NCBI RefSeq assembly: GCF_000720185.1
Contig: NZ_JOIY01000005.1
Coordinates: 62,001 to 126,000 of the forward strand
DNA length: 64,000 bases
DNA from: Streptomyces sp. NRRL S-340
GTDB lineage: Bacteria; Actinomycetota; Actinomycetes; Streptomycetales; Streptomycetaceae
Direction of reading: 5' to 3'
Below are positions 8,461 to 17,879 of this stretch, in pieces. The number at the start of each line of letters is the position of its first letter. Position 1 is the first letter of the stretch. The notes under the pieces were generated by a model, which ran no database searches, had not been told where the DNA came from, and saw only the letters and a program-made list of their open reading frames with translations. The position numbers and the translations under genes were made by a program.

Positions 8461-9015
8461 ATGTCCACGGGAACACTTCTCGCCATCATCATCCCGATCG
8501 TCGTCGTCCTGGCCCTGATCGCCGTGGCGGTTTCGCTGCTGACGCGGCGCCGCCGTCTCCGCAAGCGCTTCGGCCCCGAGTACGAACGGACCGTCCAGGG
8601 CGCCGAAAGCCGCAGGGCGGCCGAGCGCGAACTCAAGGACCGCGAAAAGCGGCACGACTCGCTGGACATCAAGCCGCTGCCCGCCGTCTCCCGGGACCGC
8701 TACACACGCGAGTGGAGCAGCGTCCAGGAGGAGTTCGTGGACCGGCCCGAGGACGCGGTGCACGACGCGGACCGGCTGGTGACCTCGCTGATGCACGAGC
8801 GGGGCTACCCCACCGGCGGATTCGAGCAGCAGGCCGCCGACCTGTCGGTCGAGCACGGCCGGACGCTCGACCACTACCGGGCCGCCCACGAGATCGAGAC
8901 GCTGAGCACCAGCAGCAAGGCCACCACCGAGCAGTTGCGCGGCGCCATGGTGCACTACCGCGCGCTCTTCGACGAACTGCTCTCCGACGGAGGCCGGGCA
9001 CCCGCCCGGTCCTGA
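8461..9015 (+). CDS. Single-pass membrane protein with cytoplasmic domain, unknown family
   Basis: 184 residues. The ATG at 8461 has AAGGGGG 8 bases upstream and is preferred over GTG 8440. One N-terminal helix (LLAIIIPIVVVLALIAVAVSLL) is followed by a strongly basic stop-transfer (RRRRLRKR). This places the remaining 150 residues in the cytoplasm, where charged helices predominate. The segment W..VQEEFVDRPEDAVHDADRLV and the ending HYRALFDELL recur in the next gene's product, so the two are paralogues. Function unknown. Confidence 0.75.
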   Translation: MSTGTLLAIIIPIVVVLALIAVAVSLLTRRRRLRKRFGPEYERTVQGAESRRAAERELKDREKRHDSLDIKPLPAVSRDRYTREWSSVQEEFVDRPEDAVHDADRLVTSLMHERGYPTGGFEQQAADLSVEHGRTLDHYRAAHEIETLSTSSKATTEQLRGAMVHYRALFDELLSDGGRAPARS

Positions 9016-9086
9016 CACCCGGCCTGCCACCCCGGCCGGCGCCCGCCGACGACACCGACGACGCCGGCCCGGCAGGGAGGAACACC

Positions 9087-9767
9087 ATGCACAGAGACAA
9101 AGACCAGCCGAGCCGCTTCAGCGGCGGCCTGTCCACCGAGGACCTGGCGCAGCAGCCCTCCGGCACGCCGGAACGGACCGGCGCAGAACCGGGGACGGCC
9201 TCCCGCGAAGCCCCTGTCTTCCCGGGGGAGAGCACCGGCACGCCGTCGCCGGGCAAGGCCGGCACGGCCACGAGCCCGCAGGGGGACCGAGCCGGCCGGA
9301 CCGCGGGACAGGAACGGTCCGCCGGCACGGCCGGAACCGAGGACACGGAGGCGGCCCCGGGCACCAAGATGCCCGGCGCGGCGGGGACCGCGGAGACGGC
9401 AGGAGGCGAGGACACCGAAGAGGGCCCGGAAGCGGCAGAAGGACCGGACACCGCCCGGACCCCGGAGACGACCGGGCCCGCCGGTGACGGCGAGGACGCT
9501 CCCCGCCTGCTGAGCACCGAGGACGAGCAGGGGTTCCGCGACCGCTGGCACGAGACGCAGAACAAGTTCGTCGACGACCCGCGCGAGGCCGTGCACGCCG
9601 CCGACACCCTGGTCGCCGACGTCATGCAGACCCTGGCCGCTACCTTCGCCCGGCACAAGGAGGAGCTGGAGGGGCAGTGGAGCCAGGGCGAACAGGTGGA
9701 CACGGAGGAACTGCGCAAGGCGCTGCGCCGCTACCGGTCCTTCTTCAACAGGCTGCTCAGCACCTGA
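9087..9767 (+). CDS. Soluble protein with long Thr/Glu/Pro-rich head and shared C-terminal domain
   Basis: 226 residues from ATG 9087 (GGAGG 6 bases upstream). Residues 1-140 are a disordered-looking segment rich in Thr, Glu, Gly and Pro. The final 85 residues (FRDRWHETQNKFVDDPREAV onward) match the C-terminal domain of the preceding membrane protein, with shared W..xQ..FVD.P..AVH.AD.LV and Y R..F..LL positions. It lies 71 bases downstream of that gene and is probably co-transcribed. No membrane helix. Function unknown. Confidence 0.75.
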   Translation: MHRDKDQPSRFSGGLSTEDLAQQPSGTPERTGAEPGTASREAPVFPGESTGTPSPGKAGTATSPQGDRAGRTAGQERSAGTAGTEDTEAAPGTKMPGAAGTAETAGGEDTEEGPEAAEGPDTARTPETTGPAGDGEDAPRLLSTEDEQGFRDRWHETQNKFVDDPREAVHAADTLVADVMQTLAATFARHKEELEGQWSQGEQVDTEELRKALRRYRSFFNRLLST

Positions 9768-9803
9768 CGCCCGGCTGCCGAGCACCTGACGGCCGTCCGC
9801 CCG

Positions 9804-9823
9804 GAGCGGACAGCCGTCCGCTC
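9804..9823. terminator. Inverted repeat after the paralogue pair
   Basis: GAGCGGAC, four bases, GTCCGCTC: perfect 8-bp arms located 36 bases after the stop of the preceding gene and before selA. Confidence 0.4.
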
Positions 9824-9964
9824 GGCGCCCGGCGGTCCGAAGCGTCGGACGTGTCCTCCGCCGCCGCCGGGGTACCGGCGTGTCGTGCGGAGGACCGCCG
9901 TCGCTGAGGGACGATGGGCCCGCCAGGACGGCCGGGAGAGCGGGCTCGGAACGGAGGGGCTGCG

Positions 9965-11359
9965 GTGGACCAGCGGGTCGCGGGGCAGCGGGAGCGTGGC
10001 ACGGCCGCGGCCACGGGGGCGTCCGGGACCGGCACCCACGGCGCCACCGCCCGGGAGCGGCCGGCGCCGGACACCCGGCGGCGCATTCCCCGCACCGACG
10101 CCGTCCTGCGCGACCCGCGGCTGCTCCAGGCCGCCGGCCGGCTCGGGCCGCGGCCCGTGAAGGCAGCCGTACGGCAGGCACAGGAGCAGGCGCGCCACGG
10201 CACGGTGGCCCCCGAGGACGTCGCGGACACCGCCCTCGCGCTGCTGCCGCCCACGGCCGGCGGACTGCGCCCGGTGATCAACGCCACCGGCGTCCTGCTG
10301 CACACCAACCTCGGCCGGGCGCCCCTGTCGGCGGCGGCCCGGCAGGCGGTGCAGGACGCGGCAGGACCCACCGACGTGGAACTCGACCTGAGCGCCGGTG
10401 TCCGCGCCCGGCGCGGCCGCAGCGCCCTGGCCGCACTGCGAGCACGCGTGCCGTCGGCGCCGGCCGCGCACGTCGTCAACAACGGCGCCGCCGCCCTCGT
10501 CCTCGCGGCGACCGCGCTCGCCGCCGGGCGCGAGATCGTCATCAGCCGCGGCGAGATGGTGGAGATCGGCGACGGATTCCGCCTGCCCGACCTGCTGGTC
10601 TCCACCGGTGCCCGGCTCCGCGAGGTCGGTACCACCAACCGCACGGCGGTCGACGACTACGCCGAGGCCGTCGGCCCGGAGACCGGATTCGTCCTGAAGG
10701 TCCACCCCTCCAACTTCCGTATCAGCGGCTTCACCCGCGCCGCCGCCACCCGCGACCTGTCGGCGCTCGGCGTCCCGGTCGTCGTCGACATCGGCTCCGG
10801 CCTGCTCGCCCCCCACCCGCTGCTGCCCGAGGAACCCGACGCCGCGACCGAACTGCGGGCCGGCGCGGCGCTGGTGACCGCCAGCGGGGACAAACTGCTC
10901 GGCGGCCCCCAGTGCGGACTGCTCCTCGGCGACACCGACCTCGTGCACCGCCTCGCCCGGCACCCGCTCGCCCGCGCGCTGCGGGTCGACAAACTGACAC
11001 TCGCCGCCCTGGAGGCGACCCTGACGGGCCCCGCGACCCCCACCGCCGCGGCCCTCACCGCAGACCCCCGGGAGCTGGCCCGCCGCGCCGGGCAGCTCGC
11101 CGCCGACCTGAGCGGTGCCGGCCTCGACGTACGGGCCGTCGACTCGGCCGCCACGGTCGGCGGCGGCGGCGCACCCGGCGTGACCCTGCCCAGCGCGGCC
11201 CTCTCCCTGCCCGAATCCTGGGCCGCGGCCCTGCGCACCGGCCCGCTGCCCGTGGTGGGGCGGGTCGAGGGCGGGCGGTGCCTGCTCGACCTGCGGGCCG
11301 TGCCGCCCGAGGACGACGCACGGCTGGCCGAAGCCGTGCGCCGGGCCGCGGAAAGGTAG
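9965..11359 (+). CDS. selA: L-seryl-tRNA(Sec) selenium transferase
   Basis: 464 residues. SelA is a PLP enzyme that converts seryl-tRNA-Sec to selenocysteyl-tRNA-Sec using selenophosphate. The fold-type I core is intact, from the N-terminal INATGVLLHTNLGRAPLS through IGSGLL to the PLP-binding Lys310 in TASGDKLLGGPQCG. GTG 9965 is preferred over ATG 9914 because GGAGGGG lies just upstream and the extra 17 residues look non-conserved. The gene is followed after 8 bases by selB. Length matches the bacterial family. Confidence 0.95.
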   Translation: MDQRVAGQRERGTAAATGASGTGTHGATARERPAPDTRRRIPRTDAVLRDPRLLQAAGRLGPRPVKAAVRQAQEQARHGTVAPEDVADTALALLPPTAGGLRPVINATGVLLHTNLGRAPLSAAARQAVQDAAGPTDVELDLSAGVRARRGRSALAALRARVPSAPAAHVVNNGAAALVLAATALAAGREIVISRGEMVEIGDGFRLPDLLVSTGARLREVGTTNRTAVDDYAEAVGPETGFVLKVHPSNFRISGFTRAAATRDLSALGVPVVVDIGSGLLAPHPLLPEEPDAATELRAGAALVTASGDKLLGGPQCGLLLGDTDLVHRLARHPLARALRVDKLTLAALEATLTGPATPTAAALTADPRELARRAGQLAADLSGAGLDVRAVDSAATVGGGGAPGVTLPSAALSLPESWAAALRTGPLPVVGRVEGGRCLLDLRAVPPEDDARLAEAVRRAAER

Positions 11360-11367
11360 GCGGCGCC

Positions 11368-13179
11368 ATGCGGGTCCTGGCCACCGCCGGCCACGTCGAC
11401 CACGGCAAGTCCGCCCTGGTGCGCGCCCTGACCGGGATGGAACCCGACCGCTACGAGGAGGAACGGCGCCGCGGGCTCACCCTCGACCTCGGCTTCGTGT
11501 GGACCCGGACCGCACCGGGCGGCGAGTACCTGGCCTTCGTCGACGTGCCCGGACACGAGAAGTTCGTCGCCACCATGCTGGCCGGGGCCGGGCCCGTGCC
11601 CGCCGTGCTCTTCGTGGTCGCCGCCGACCAGGGCTGGCAGCCCCAGTCGCAGGAGCACCTGGCGATCCTCGACGCGCTCGGCGTCCGGCACGCCGTGCTC
11701 GCCGTGACCCGCAGCGATCTCGCCGACCCCGAGCCGGTGCGCGCCGACGCCGTCCGGCGGCTGGCCGGCACCTCCCTGGGCACCGTGCCCTCCGTCGCGG
11801 TGAGCGCGGTGACCGGCGCCGGCCTCGACCGGCTGCGCGCCGAGCTGGCCCGCCTCGCCCGTACCCTGCCCGAACCGCCCGCCGACGCCGACGTACGGCT
11901 GTGGCTGGACCGTGCGTTCACGGTGCGCGGACACGGCACCGTCGTGACCGGCACGCTCGGCGCGGGCACCCTGCGCGTGGGGGACCGCCTGGTGGCCTCG
12001 GACGGCACCACCGCGCTGCGGGTACGCGCGCTGCAGTGCCTCCAGCAGGAACGCACGGCCGTCAGCGGGGTGGCGCGGGTGGCGGTCAACGTGCACGGCC
12101 CCCTCGACGGGGCGCTGCGCCGCGGGGACGTGCTGCTCACCCCGGACCGCTGGCTGCTCACCGACCTGGTCGACGTCCGCGTCGGCGGTGAGAAAACCGG
12201 TGACCTGCCGCGGACGCTGAGACTGCACCTCGGCACGGCCGCCGTCGCGGTGACCGTGCGCCCGCTGGGCGAGGACACCGCGAGGCTCACCCTGAGCCGG
12301 CGCCTGCCGCTGCGGGTGGGCGACAGGGCGGTGCTGCGCGAGCCGGGCGGCGGCCGGGTGCCCTGCGCGGCGACCGTCCTCGACGTCCGGCCCCCGCGCC
12401 TGGAGCGGCGGGGCGCGGGCCGGGCCCGCGCCGCACAGCTGGCCGCGCTGACCGGCCGGCCCGACGGCGCCGCGGAACTGCGCCGCCGCGGCCTCGTCCG
12501 CCGCTCGGAACTGCTGGCCATGGGCGTGCCCGCGCCCACCGCGCCGGTGACCGGCGACTGGCTGGCCGACCCGGAGCACTGGGCCCGGCTGCGCGAGCGG
12601 CTGGCCGCCGAGGTCGAACGGTACGCCGAGCAGCACCCCATGGAGCCGGGCCTGCCCGCCGAAGCGGCCCGGCGGCTGCTCGGCCTGCCCGACCGCACCC
12701 TCGTGGACGCCCTGGCCCGCACCCCCGGCGCCACCGGGCTGCTCGGCAAGGAAGGCCGCTTGTACGTCCCCGCCCGGGCCCACCCCGCACTGCCGCCGCC
12801 CCTGCAGGCCGCTGTCGACGCCGTGCGCGAGGAGCTGGAGAAGACGCCCTTCCGCGCCCCCGAGGCCGACCGCCTGGCCGAACTCGGTCTGCACCGCAAG
12901 GCGTTGGCCGCCGCCGTCCGGGCGGGCGCGCTGCTGCGCGTCACCGAGGGAGTCGTCCTGCTGCCGGGCGCGGACACCGAGGCCGCCGCCGTGCTGCGCA
13001 GGCTGCCGCAGCCCTTCACCCTGAGCGAGGCGCGCAGGGCACTGGGCACCACCCGGCGGGTCGCCGTGCCGCTGCTGGAACTCCTCGACGCCCGCGGGCA
13101 CACCGAACGCGTCGACGACCTGCACCGCCGCTGCCGACCGGAAACAACGAAGGACCGGGAAGCCGCGGAGGACGCCTGA
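11368..13179 (+). CDS. selB: Selenocysteine-specific translation elongation factor
   Basis: 603 residues. The GTPase domain has AGHVDHGKS (G1), the DVPGHEKF G3 motif and TRSD in place of the usual NKxD at G4. Then come EF-Tu-like domains (AFTVRGHGTVVTGTLGAG) and a C-terminal half of winged-helix units, the part that reads the SECIS hairpin. It delivers Sec-tRNA to the ribosome at UGA codons. It is placed 8 bases after selA, so translational coupling is likely. The minus-strand tRNA-Sec gene lies just downstream. Confidence 0.95.
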   Translation: MRVLATAGHVDHGKSALVRALTGMEPDRYEEERRRGLTLDLGFVWTRTAPGGEYLAFVDVPGHEKFVATMLAGAGPVPAVLFVVAADQGWQPQSQEHLAILDALGVRHAVLAVTRSDLADPEPVRADAVRRLAGTSLGTVPSVAVSAVTGAGLDRLRAELARLARTLPEPPADADVRLWLDRAFTVRGHGTVVTGTLGAGTLRVGDRLVASDGTTALRVRALQCLQQERTAVSGVARVAVNVHGPLDGALRRGDVLLTPDRWLLTDLVDVRVGGEKTGDLPRTLRLHLGTAAVAVTVRPLGEDTARLTLSRRLPLRVGDRAVLREPGGGRVPCAATVLDVRPPRLERRGAGRARAAQLAALTGRPDGAAELRRRGLVRRSELLAMGVPAPTAPVTGDWLADPEHWARLRERLAAEVERYAEQHPMEPGLPAEAARRLLGLPDRTLVDALARTPGATGLLGKEGRLYVPARAHPALPPPLQAAVDAVREELEKTPFRAPEADRLAELGLHRKALAAAVRAGALLRVTEGVVLLPGADTEAAAVLRRLPQPFTLSEARRALGTTRRVAVPLLELLDARGHTERVDDLHRRCRPETTKDREAAEDA

Positions 13180-13214
13180 GAAGGCCGCGGAAGACACCTG
13201 AGAAGAAGGCGGGA

Positions 13215-13307
13215 CGGAGGCGGACGGGAATCGAACCCGCCTGCCCGAGATCCTCGGACACCTCGGTTTTGAAGACCGGGAGGGCCACCAGGCACCCACA
13301 CGCCTCC
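13215..13307 (-). tRNA. selC: tRNA-Sec (anticodon UCA)
   Basis: On the minus strand the molecule starts GGAGGCG and ends CGCCTCC plus a G discriminator, giving 93 nt without an encoded CCA. The T-loop TTCGATT sits between GCGGG and CCCGT. The anticodon loop is CTTCAAA, giving UCA, which reads UGA. A long variable arm (TGTCCGAGGATCTCGGGCA) and an extended acceptor/T region are typical of tRNA-Sec. It lies antisense in the gap between selB and selD, so it needs its own promoter. Confidence 0.93.
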
Positions 13308-13338
13308 ACCGCCCGCCAGGCTACCGGAAGGACCCGGC

Positions 13339-14364
13339 ATGACCGCCAGCAGCGAAACGCCCGTACGGCTCACGCAGTTCGCCCACGGCGGCGGCTGCGC
13401 CTGCAAGATCCCACCCGGTGAACTGGAGGACCTGCTCGGCGGACTGACCCCGCCGCTGCCGGCACCGGAGGACATCCCGATGCTGGTCGGACCGGCCACC
13501 GGCGACGACGCGGCGGTCGTCGCCCTGCCCGCCCCGGACGGCTCCGCGGCCCCGGCGCTGGTGTCCACCGCCGACTTCTTCACCCCGGTCGTCGACGACC
13601 CGTACGACTGGGGCCGCATCGCCGCGGCCAACGCCCTGTCCGACGTGTACGCCATGGGCGGCCGCCCGGTCCTCGCCGTGAACCTCCTGGCCTGGCCCCG
13701 TGACGTGCTGCCCTTCGAGCTGGCCCGCGAGGTGCTGCGCGGCGGCCTCGAGATCGCCGCCGAGGCCGGCTGCCACGTCGGCGGCGGCCACAGCGTGGAC
13801 GACCCGGAACCCAAGTACGGCATGGCCGTCACCGGTCTCGTCGACCCCGGCCGGCTGCTGCGCAACGACGCCGGCCGGCCCGGCCTGCCGCTGTCCCTGA
13901 CCAAACCGCTGGGCCTCGGCGTGCTGAACAACCGCCACAAGGCCACCGGGGAACGGTTCGCGCAGGCGGTGGCGGCCATGACGGCCCTCAACCGCGACGC
14001 GGCGGCCGCCGCCGTCGCCGCGGGGGCCCGCTGCGCCACCGACGTGACGGGCTTCGGCCTCCTCGGCCACCTGCACAAACTGGCGCGCGCCTCGGGTGTC
14101 ACCGCGGTGCTCGACACCGCCGCCGTGCCCTACCTGGACGGCGCCCGGGAGGCCGTACGCGACGGCTACGTCAGCGGCGGCACCCGGCGCAACCTGGAGT
14201 GGGTGGCCCCCTTCACCGACTTCGGCGCCACCGACCCGGACACCCGGCTGCTGCTGGCCGACGCCCAGACCTCCGGCGGCCTGCTCGTCGCCGGGGAGGT
14301 GCCCGGGGGCGTGGTGATCGGCGAACTGATCGCTCCCGGCCCGCACTCGCTCGTCCTGAGATGA
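13339..14364 (+). CDS. selD: Selenide, water dikinase (selenophosphate synthetase), Cys form
   Basis: 341 residues. It makes selenophosphate from selenide and ATP for SelA. The N-terminal loop HGGGCACKI has catalytic Cys20 and Lys23 (Cys rather than Sec at this site). GDDAAVV, the DFFTPVVDDPYDWGRIAAAN segment and GGGHS are the AIR-synthase-fold ATP and metal sites. It is separated from selB by the antisense tRNA-Sec, and its 3' end faces the formate dehydrogenase alpha gene with 49 bases between the stops. Confidence 0.95.
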   Translation: MTASSETPVRLTQFAHGGGCACKIPPGELEDLLGGLTPPLPAPEDIPMLVGPATGDDAAVVALPAPDGSAAPALVSTADFFTPVVDDPYDWGRIAAANALSDVYAMGGRPVLAVNLLAWPRDVLPFELAREVLRGGLEIAAEAGCHVGGGHSVDDPEPKYGMAVTGLVDPGRLLRNDAGRPGLPLSLTKPLGLGVLNNRHKATGERFAQAVAAMTALNRDAAAAAVAAGARCATDVTGFGLLGHLHKLARASGVTAVLDTAAVPYLDGAREAVRDGYVSGGTRRNLEWVAPFTDFGATDPDTRLLLADAQTSGGLLVAGEVPGGVVIGELIAPGPHSLVLR

Positions 14365-14413
14365 GCGGACGAGGAGCCGGCCGCGACGGGACCGCCCCGG
14401 GGCCGCGGGCCGG

Positions 14414-17400
14414 TCAGGGCTCGGTCCCGGTGCGGTCGTCGATGCCGGCCCGCTGCCGGTAGGCGCGCACCAGCGCCGGTGCGGCCGGGCCGCGGGGGCG
14501 GCGCCCGGGCCGGATGTCGACGGCGAACGCCTTGGTCTCCTGGATGTGCGTGTTGGGGTCCAGGGACAGATGCACCAGCTCGTTGGCGGCGTCACCCGTG
14601 CTGAGGCCGTTGGGGCCCCAGTGGTAGGGCAGCCCCACCTGGTGCAGGGTGCGGCCGTGCACCCTCAGCGGCGGCACGCGGCCGGTCACCAGCACCCGCG
14701 CCTCGACGACCCCCCGGGCACTGACGATCGTCGCCCACCCGGTGTGTTCGAGCCCGCGCTCGGCGGCCAGTTCCGGCGACACCTCGCAGAAGAACTCCGG
14801 CTGCAGCTCCGCCAGGTAGGGCTGCCAGCGGGACATGCCGCCCGCCGTGTGGTGCTCGGTGAGCCGGTAGGTGGTGGCCACGTACGGGTACACCTGCGAG
14901 CCGGGCTCGTCGCCGCTGGGCTGGTAACGGTTGTCCGGGACGGACGGCATGACCTGCCGCACCGGGTTGCGCTGCCGGCTGTACAGCAGGTTCGGGACGG
15001 GCGAGTCCTGCGGTTCGTAGTGGGTCGGCAGCGGCCCGTCGGTGAGCCCGGAGGGCACGTACAGCCAGGCCTTCCCGTCGGCCTGCATGACGAACGGGTC
15101 GGTGCCCGAGAGTGCTTCGGGGCCGGTGGCGTCCGGCGGGGGCCGGTGGCCGGGCTCCTTGTCCTTCTTGAAGTCGGGGATGTCGTGGCCGGTCCACTCG
15201 CCCGCGTCGGCGTCCCACCACACGAGCGCCTTGCGCTCGCTCCACGGCCTGCCGTCCGGGTCCGCCGACGCCCGGTTGTACAGGATGCGGCGGTTGGCGG
15301 GCCACGCCCACCCCCACTCGGACGCCACCCAGTCCTGCTCGCCGCCGGGCCTGCGCCGCGCCGCCTGGTTCACCCCGTCGGCGTACACCCCGCAGTAGAT
15401 CCAGCAGCCGCAGACGGTGGAGCCGTCGGACGCCAGCTGCTCGTACGAGGCCAGCGGCCGGCCCTCGGCGTCGCGGCCGTTGATCTCCGCCAGGACCTCC
15501 TCCGCGTCGGGCTCGGCCCGCTCGCCCTTCGTCGCGTAGTCCCACGTCAGGTCCAGCACCGGCCGGTCCACCGGATCGGCCGACCCGGCCAGCTTCTCCC
15601 GGATGATCCGCCCCAGGTGGTAGGTGAACCACAGGTCGCTGCGCGCCTCCCCGGCCGGCTCGACGGCCTGGTGGTGCCACTGCAGCAGCCGCTGCGTGTT
15701 GGTGAAGCTGCCGTCCTTCTCGGTGTGTGCGGCGGCCGGCAGGAAGAACACCTCCGTGCCGATGTCCTCCGTGCGCAGCTCGCCGGTCTCGATCTCCGGG
15801 CCGTCCTTCCACCAGGTGGCCGACTCGATCAGGGAGAAGTCCCGTACGACGAGCCAGTCCAGGTTGGCCATGCCCAGCCGCTGCAGCTTGGAGTTGGCCG
15901 AACCGACCGCCGGGTTCTCACCCATGAGGAAGTAACCCTTGCAGACCCCCTCCAGCTGGGCCGTCACCGTCTCGTAGGTGGAGTGCGAGCCGGTCAGACG
16001 CGGCAGGTAGTCGAAGCAGAAGTCGTTCTCCGCCGTCGCCGCCTCACCCCAGTAGGCCTTGAGCAGGCTCACCATGTAGGCGCGCATGTTGCCCCAGTAG
16101 CCCTTGCGGGCGGCCTCGCCGCGCACGAAGGCGTCCAGGTCCTCGTTGCGGTGCGCGTACGGCATCGGGATGTACCCGGGCAGCAGGTTGAACAGGGTGG
16201 GGATGTCGGTCGACCCCTGGATGGAGGCGTGCCCGCGCAGCGCCATGATGCCGCCGCCCGGCCGGCCGATGTTGCCGAGCAGGCTCTGCAGCACGGCGGC
16301 GGCCCGGATGTACTGCACCCCCACGGTGTGCTGGGTCCAGCCCACCGAGTAGGCGAACGCGGTGGTCCGCTCGCGCCCGGAGTTCTCCGTGACCAGCTCG
16401 CACACCTGCCGGAACAGGTCCTGCGGCACCCCGCAGATCCGCTCCACCAGTTCGGGCGTGTAGCGGGCGTAGTGCCGTTTGAGCACCTGGAACACGCACC
16501 GCGGGTGGCTCAGGGTCTCGTCCCGTTCGGGCTCGTCCTCGCCGATGGCGGGGCCGCCCGAGCCGTGGGACTCGCTGCCCGCCGCCTCGCTGACCGGGGC
16601 GCCGCCGGTGCGCTTGTCGTACTCCTCGTCGCGCTGTCCGGAGGCCGCCTGCATCTCGGTGCCCTCGTACTGCCAGCTCGTGTTGTCGTAGCTGCGGCTG
16701 TCGGGATCCAGCCCGGAGAACACCCCGTCCAGGTCCTCGGTGTCGCGGAAGTCCTCCCGCAGCACCACCGGCGCGTTGGTGTACGCGACGACGTAGTCAC
16801 GGAAGTACGCGCCGGTGCTCAGCACGTGGTTGATGATCCCGCCGAGGAAGGCGATGTCCGAGCCCGCGCGCAGCGGCACGTGCACGTCCGCGAGCGCGCT
16901 GGTGCGGGTGAACCGCGGGTCCACGTGGATCACCTTGGCGCCGCGCGCCTTGGCCTCCATCACCCACTGGAACCCGACCGGATGGCACTCGGCCATGTTC
17001 GAGCCCTGGATGACGATGCAGTCCGCGTTCTGCAGGTCCTGCTGGAAGGTGGTCGCGCCGCCGCGGCCGAACGAGGTTCCCAGACCGGGAACGGTGGAGG
17101 AGTGTCAAACACGCGCCTGGTTCTCGATCTGGATCGCCCCGAGCGCCGTGAAGAGCTTCTTGATGAGGTAGTTCTCCTCGTTGTCCAGCGTCGCTCCGCC
17201 CAGACTGGCGATGCCGAGCGTGCGCCGGGTGCGCGTGCCGTCGACCTCCCACTGCCAGCCCGTGCGCCGCGCCTCGATGACCCGGTCGGCGATCATGTCC
17301 ATCGCCGTGTCCAGGTCCAGGCGCTCCCACTCGGTGCCGTGCGGACGCCGGTGCAGCACGTGGTGCTCGCGGGCGCTCCCGGTGGTCAGCTGGAGGCTGG

Positions 17401-17671
17401 CCGAGCCCTTGGGACACAGCCGCCCGCGCGAGATCGGGGAGTCGGGGTCGCCCTCGATCTGCGTGACCCGCTCGTCCTCGACGTACACGTTCTGGCCGCA
17501 GCCCACGGCGCAGTAGGGGCAGACCGACTTCACGACCCGGTCGGCGGAGGCGACCCGGGGGGTGAGCCGCGCGGTGGGCCCGCTCTTGGCCGCGGCGCCC
17601 CGGCCCAGCGGGTCGGTGCCGGTGAGCTGGCGGTAGACCGGCCAGGAGTCGATCCAGGTGCGTACACCCAT
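14414..17671 (-). CDS. fdhA: Selenocysteine-containing formate dehydrogenase, alpha subunit
   Basis: 1085 residues when the TGA at 17105-17107 is read as Sec189. It oxidises formate to CO2 at a molybdenum or tungsten bis-MGD centre. The N-terminus has a [4Fe-4S] site (C51PYC54AVGC58 and C86PKG). The stretch ENQARV-U-HSSTVPGLGTSFGRG is the canonical Sec position followed by the conserved His. The second half has the molydopterin dinucleotide-binding domain (PYHWGPNGLSTGDAANELVH). Start ATG 17671 has AGGAGG upstream. No twin-arginine signal is visible, so the enzyme probably faces the cytoplasm. It is the last gene of a beta-gamma-alpha operon. Confidence 0.93.
17076..17092 (-). promoter_or_regulatory. 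SECIS hairpin
   Basis: In the mRNA, GUUCCC, loop GGUCU, GGGAAC form a perfect 6-bp stem. The loop begins 18 nt after the UGA. From memory, the Escherichia coli fdhF SECIS has the same GGUCU apical loop at the same 18-nt distance. SelB's winged-helix domains would bind here. Confidence 0.88.
17105..17107 (-). other. In-frame TGA read as selenocysteine
   Basis: The codon on the minus strand is TGA. The upstream and downstream halves are in one frame and join as a single formate dehydrogenase at exactly the position where the family has Cys or Sec before His-Ser-Ser. A complete sel gene set lies next to it. Confidence 0.92.
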
Positions 17672-17879
17672 GACCTGGCCCTCCTCTCCGGTTACGGCGC
17701 TCCGTGGAGCGGCGCGGTTGCTGCGGGGTACCCCGCCCGTGCCCGGTGAAACCGGATCCGCGGCGGCGGGGTGCGGGGCCGTACGGCCCCGGGCGCTCAT
17801 CCGTCACGTCCGGCCGCCGGCCGGTCACCCGTCCGGCGGCGGCACGGCGGGGGCCGTGCCGCCGCCAGCCGTGCCGCCG

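Noticed and set aside
17101..17110. A frameshift or nonsense pseudogene in fdhA
   Set aside because: Both halves are in the same frame, the TGA is at the conserved Sec position, a SECIS-like hairpin follows, and a full sel set is adjacent.
14546..17749. A 1067-codon plus-strand open frame across the fdhA region
   Set aside because: It is antisense to the formate dehydrogenase gene. Its translation is Arg/Val/Gly-rich with no family motif, while the minus strand has intact Fe-S, Sec and molybdopterin motifs.
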